A model generated the notes under the pieces. It made no database searches. It worked only from the letters and a program-made list of their open reading frames with translations, and was not told where the DNA came from. DNA of 15,811 nt, from contig CAYMLQ010000104.1 of NCBI GenBank assembly GCA_964390795.1, positions 1 to 15,811 on the forward strand, given 5' to 3'. Origin of the DNA: CAYMLQ01 sp964390795. Lineage in GTDB: Bacteria > Verrucomicrobiota > Kiritimatiellia > RFP12 > UBA1067. Positions 14,346 to 15,811 of this stretch are shown piece by piece. The first letter of the stretch is position 1; every line of letters begins with the position of its first letter. Position numbers and translations under genes: made by a program.

Positions 14346-15740
14346 ATGACTTATAAAGTAAAAGATCTCGGCTTGGCCGAGTGGGGCCGTCGCGCGATCG
14401 AGATCGCCGAGAAGGAAATGCCCGGACTGATGGCGACGCGTGCGAAGTACGGGGATCGGAAGCCTCTCAAGGGCGCTCGCATCATGGGCAGTCTGCACAT
14501 GACGATCGAGACCGCCGTACTGATTGAAACGCTGGTCGAACTCGGTGCGGATGTGCGCTGGTGTTCGTGCAACATCTTTTCCACCCAGGATCATGCGGCT
14601 GCGGCGATCGCTGCGGCCGGTGTTCCAGTCTTCGCTTGGAAGGGCGAGACATTGGAAGAATACTGGTGGTGTACGGAGCAGGCGCTCACATGGCCGGACG
14701 GCTCTGGGCCGCAGTTGATCGTCGACGACGGCGGCGACGCCACCCTGCTTCTTCACCGCGGACTGGATGCCGAAAAGGACGCCACCGTCATCGAGCAGCC
14801 GACGGACGTCGAGGAGCTGCAGGTCATCAACGCCCTTATCAAGAAGATGCTCGCGGAAAAGCCTGGCTGGTTCGCCCGCGCGGTCAAGGGGTGGAAGGGT
14901 GTTTCGGAAGAGACCACGACGGGCGTGCATCGTCTGTATCAGCTTGAGGCGGAGAAGAAGCTTCTGGTTCCGGCCATCAATGTCAACGACTCGGTCACGA
15001 AGTCAAAGTTCGACAACATCTACGGCTGCCGCGAATCGCTGGTAGACGGCATCAAGCGCGCCATGGATGTGATGATCTCGGGCAAGGTTGCCTTCGTGTG
15101 CGGTTACGGAGACGTCGGCAAAGGTTCCGCCGAGTCGCTCAAAGAGCATAAGGCGCAAGTGTGGGTCTCGGAGGTCGATCCGATTTGTGCCCTGCAGGCG
15201 TGTATGGCGGGATACAAGGTGACGACGGTCGAAGAGGCGCTCCCGTACGCCAACATCTATGTGACCACGACCGGCAACTGCGACATCCTCACGGCCGAGC
15301 ACATGAGTCAGATGCGCGATCAGGCGATTGTCTGCAACATCGGCCACTTTGACAATGAGATTCAGGTAGCGAAGTTGAAGATGTGGCCCGGCATCAAGCA
15401 CGTGAACATCAAGCCGCAGGTCGACAAGTATATCTTTCCGGACGGGCACTGCATCTATCTGCTCGCCGAGGGCCGTCTGGTCAACCTCGGCTGCGCCACG
15501 GGCCACCCGAGCTTCGTGATGTCCAACAGCTTTACAAACCAGACCCTGGCGCAGATCAAGCTCTGGAACGAGACGCTCGCCATTGGGGTCTATCGTCTGC
15601 CGAAAGAGCTGGATGAAGAGGTGGCCCGTCTGCATCTTGGCCAGCTCGGCGCGAAGCTGACCGTGCTTTCGAAAGCCCAGGCCGACTATATCGGTGTGCC
15701 TGTAAACGGCCCCTACAAATCCGAACACTATCGGTACTGA
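14346..15740 (+). CDS. ahcY: S-adenosylhomocysteine hydrolase (adenosylhomocysteinase) AhcY
   Basis: AhcY splits S-adenosylhomocysteine into homocysteine and adenosine, relieving inhibition of methyltransferases. The 464-residue cytoplasmic protein has H51 (SLHMTIETA), D128 (VDDGGDATLL), the EETTTGVHRLY stretch (188-198) and NDSVTKSKFDN (214-224) containing K219 and D223. The NAD-binding loop CGYGDVGKGS is at 252-261, and the C-terminal KSEHYRY matches the family end. Compared with the human enzyme it has about 36 extra residues between D128 and E189, as in many bacterial forms. ATG at 14346 gives the conserved YKVKDLGLAEWGR start; the ribosome binding site is weak (GAAAG). It follows metK and overlaps the next gene by one base in TGATG, so metK, ahcY and the reductase gene probably share a transcript. 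Confidence 0.98.
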   Translation: MTYKVKDLGLAEWGRRAIEIAEKEMPGLMATRAKYGDRKPLKGARIMGSLHMTIETAVLIETLVELGADVRWCSCNIFSTQDHAAAAIAAAGVPVFAWKGETLEEYWWCTEQALTWPDGSGPQLIVDDGGDATLLLHRGLDAEKDATVIEQPTDVEELQVINALIKKMLAEKPGWFARAVKGWKGVSEETTTGVHRLYQLEAEKKLLVPAINVNDSVTKSKFDNIYGCRESLVDGIKRAMDVMISGKVAFVCGYGDVGKGSAESLKEHKAQVWVSEVDPICALQACMAGYKVTTVEEALPYANIYVTTTGNCDILTAEHMSQMRDQAIVCNIGHFDNEIQVAKLKMWPGIKHVNIKPQVDKYIFPDGHCIYLLAEGRLVNLGCATGHPSFVMSNSFTNQTLAQIKLWNETLAIGVYRLPKELDEEVARLHLGQLGAKLTVLSKAQADYIGVPVNGPYKSEHYRY

Positions 15741-15811
15741 TGAAAGTGTTCATCACAGGCGGGAACGGCATGTTGGGGCGGACGCTGCAGCGCCGCCTCC
15801 GGCAGCATGAG
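15740..15811 (+). CDS. rfbD: Start of a dTDP-4-dehydrorhamnose reductase-like protein (partial)
   Basis: ATG at 15740 overlaps the ahcY stop in TGATG and the frame stays open to the window edge for 24 codons: MKVFITGGNGMLGRTL and on. GGNGMLG (7-13) is the NAD(P)-binding GxxGxxG of extended short-chain dehydrogenases, and the whole start resembles RmlD, which reduces the keto sugar in the last step of dTDP-L-rhamnose synthesis. The nearby rfbB and rfbA support this choice, but another sugar epimerase or reductase would look the same over so few residues. Confidence 0.6.
   Translation, partial: MKVFITGGNGMLGRTLQRRLRQHE

Noticed and set aside
15003..15728. Open frame on the minus strand opposite ahcY
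   Set aside because: Same shadow effect; ahcY on the plus strand is complete and highly conserved.

Overview
The window looks like a chromosomal segment of a GC-rich Gram-negative bacterium. The outer-membrane export genes and signal peptides support Gram-negative. The style of the housekeeping proteins, the frequent TTG/GTG starts and the layout of the polysaccharide locus suggest the Planctomycetota-Verrucomicrobiota group, perhaps a Kiritimatiellota-like lineage. That placement is inference; no marker here proves it. I see no rRNA, tRNA, IS element, integrase or CRISPR array.

Left part (1-2257): the C-terminal end of an ACT-domain enzyme, probably D-3-phosphoglycerate dehydrogenase; then prmA (ribosomal protein L11 methyltransferase), which is convergent with ruvB (Holliday-junction helicase motor) with one base between the stop codons. 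Upstream of prmA and upstream of the next gene lie short repeats with a 7-bp period. A third, unrelated 7-bp repeat sits inside rfbB.

Middle part (2258-10826): a B12-binding-type radical SAM protein of unknown substrate, then an exopolysaccharide (EPS) locus that opens with a good promoter candidate (TTGCCG, 17 bp, TATATT) preceded by phased direct repeats. The apparent operon runs: an 11-codon leader ORF whose stop overlaps the TTG start of a short Wza-like outer-membrane export lipoprotein (OPX); an unrecognised secreted helical protein; a BBP2-type outer-membrane beta-barrel; a Wzy-like polymerase; and a Wzc-like co-polymerase/tyrosine autokinase with tyrosine-rich sequence at both ends. 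Together these would polymerise lipid-linked repeat units at the inner membrane (Wzy), control length (Wzc) and carry polymer across the periplasm and outer membrane (OPX plus barrel). No flippase or glycosyltransferase is in view.

Right part (10840-15811): rfbB and rfbA make dTDP-4-keto-6-deoxyglucose from glucose-1-phosphate. After a gap with its own promoter candidate come metK and ahcY (synthesis of S-adenosylmethionine and removal of S-adenosylhomocysteine). The window ends in the first 24 codons of an rfbD-like reductase that overlaps ahcY by one base. The S-adenosylmethionine cycle genes are therefore embedded between genes of the dTDP-rhamnose pathway. rfbC is not seen.

Many apparent long ORF starts were moved downstream to codons with a clear Shine-Dalgarno sequence; the reasons are given per gene. 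The most interesting points are the leader ORF coupled to the export gene, the three heptad repeat families (one in frame within rfbB), the doubly tyrosine-rich kinase, the short OPX/barrel/unknown-protein trio, and the unknown protein itself.
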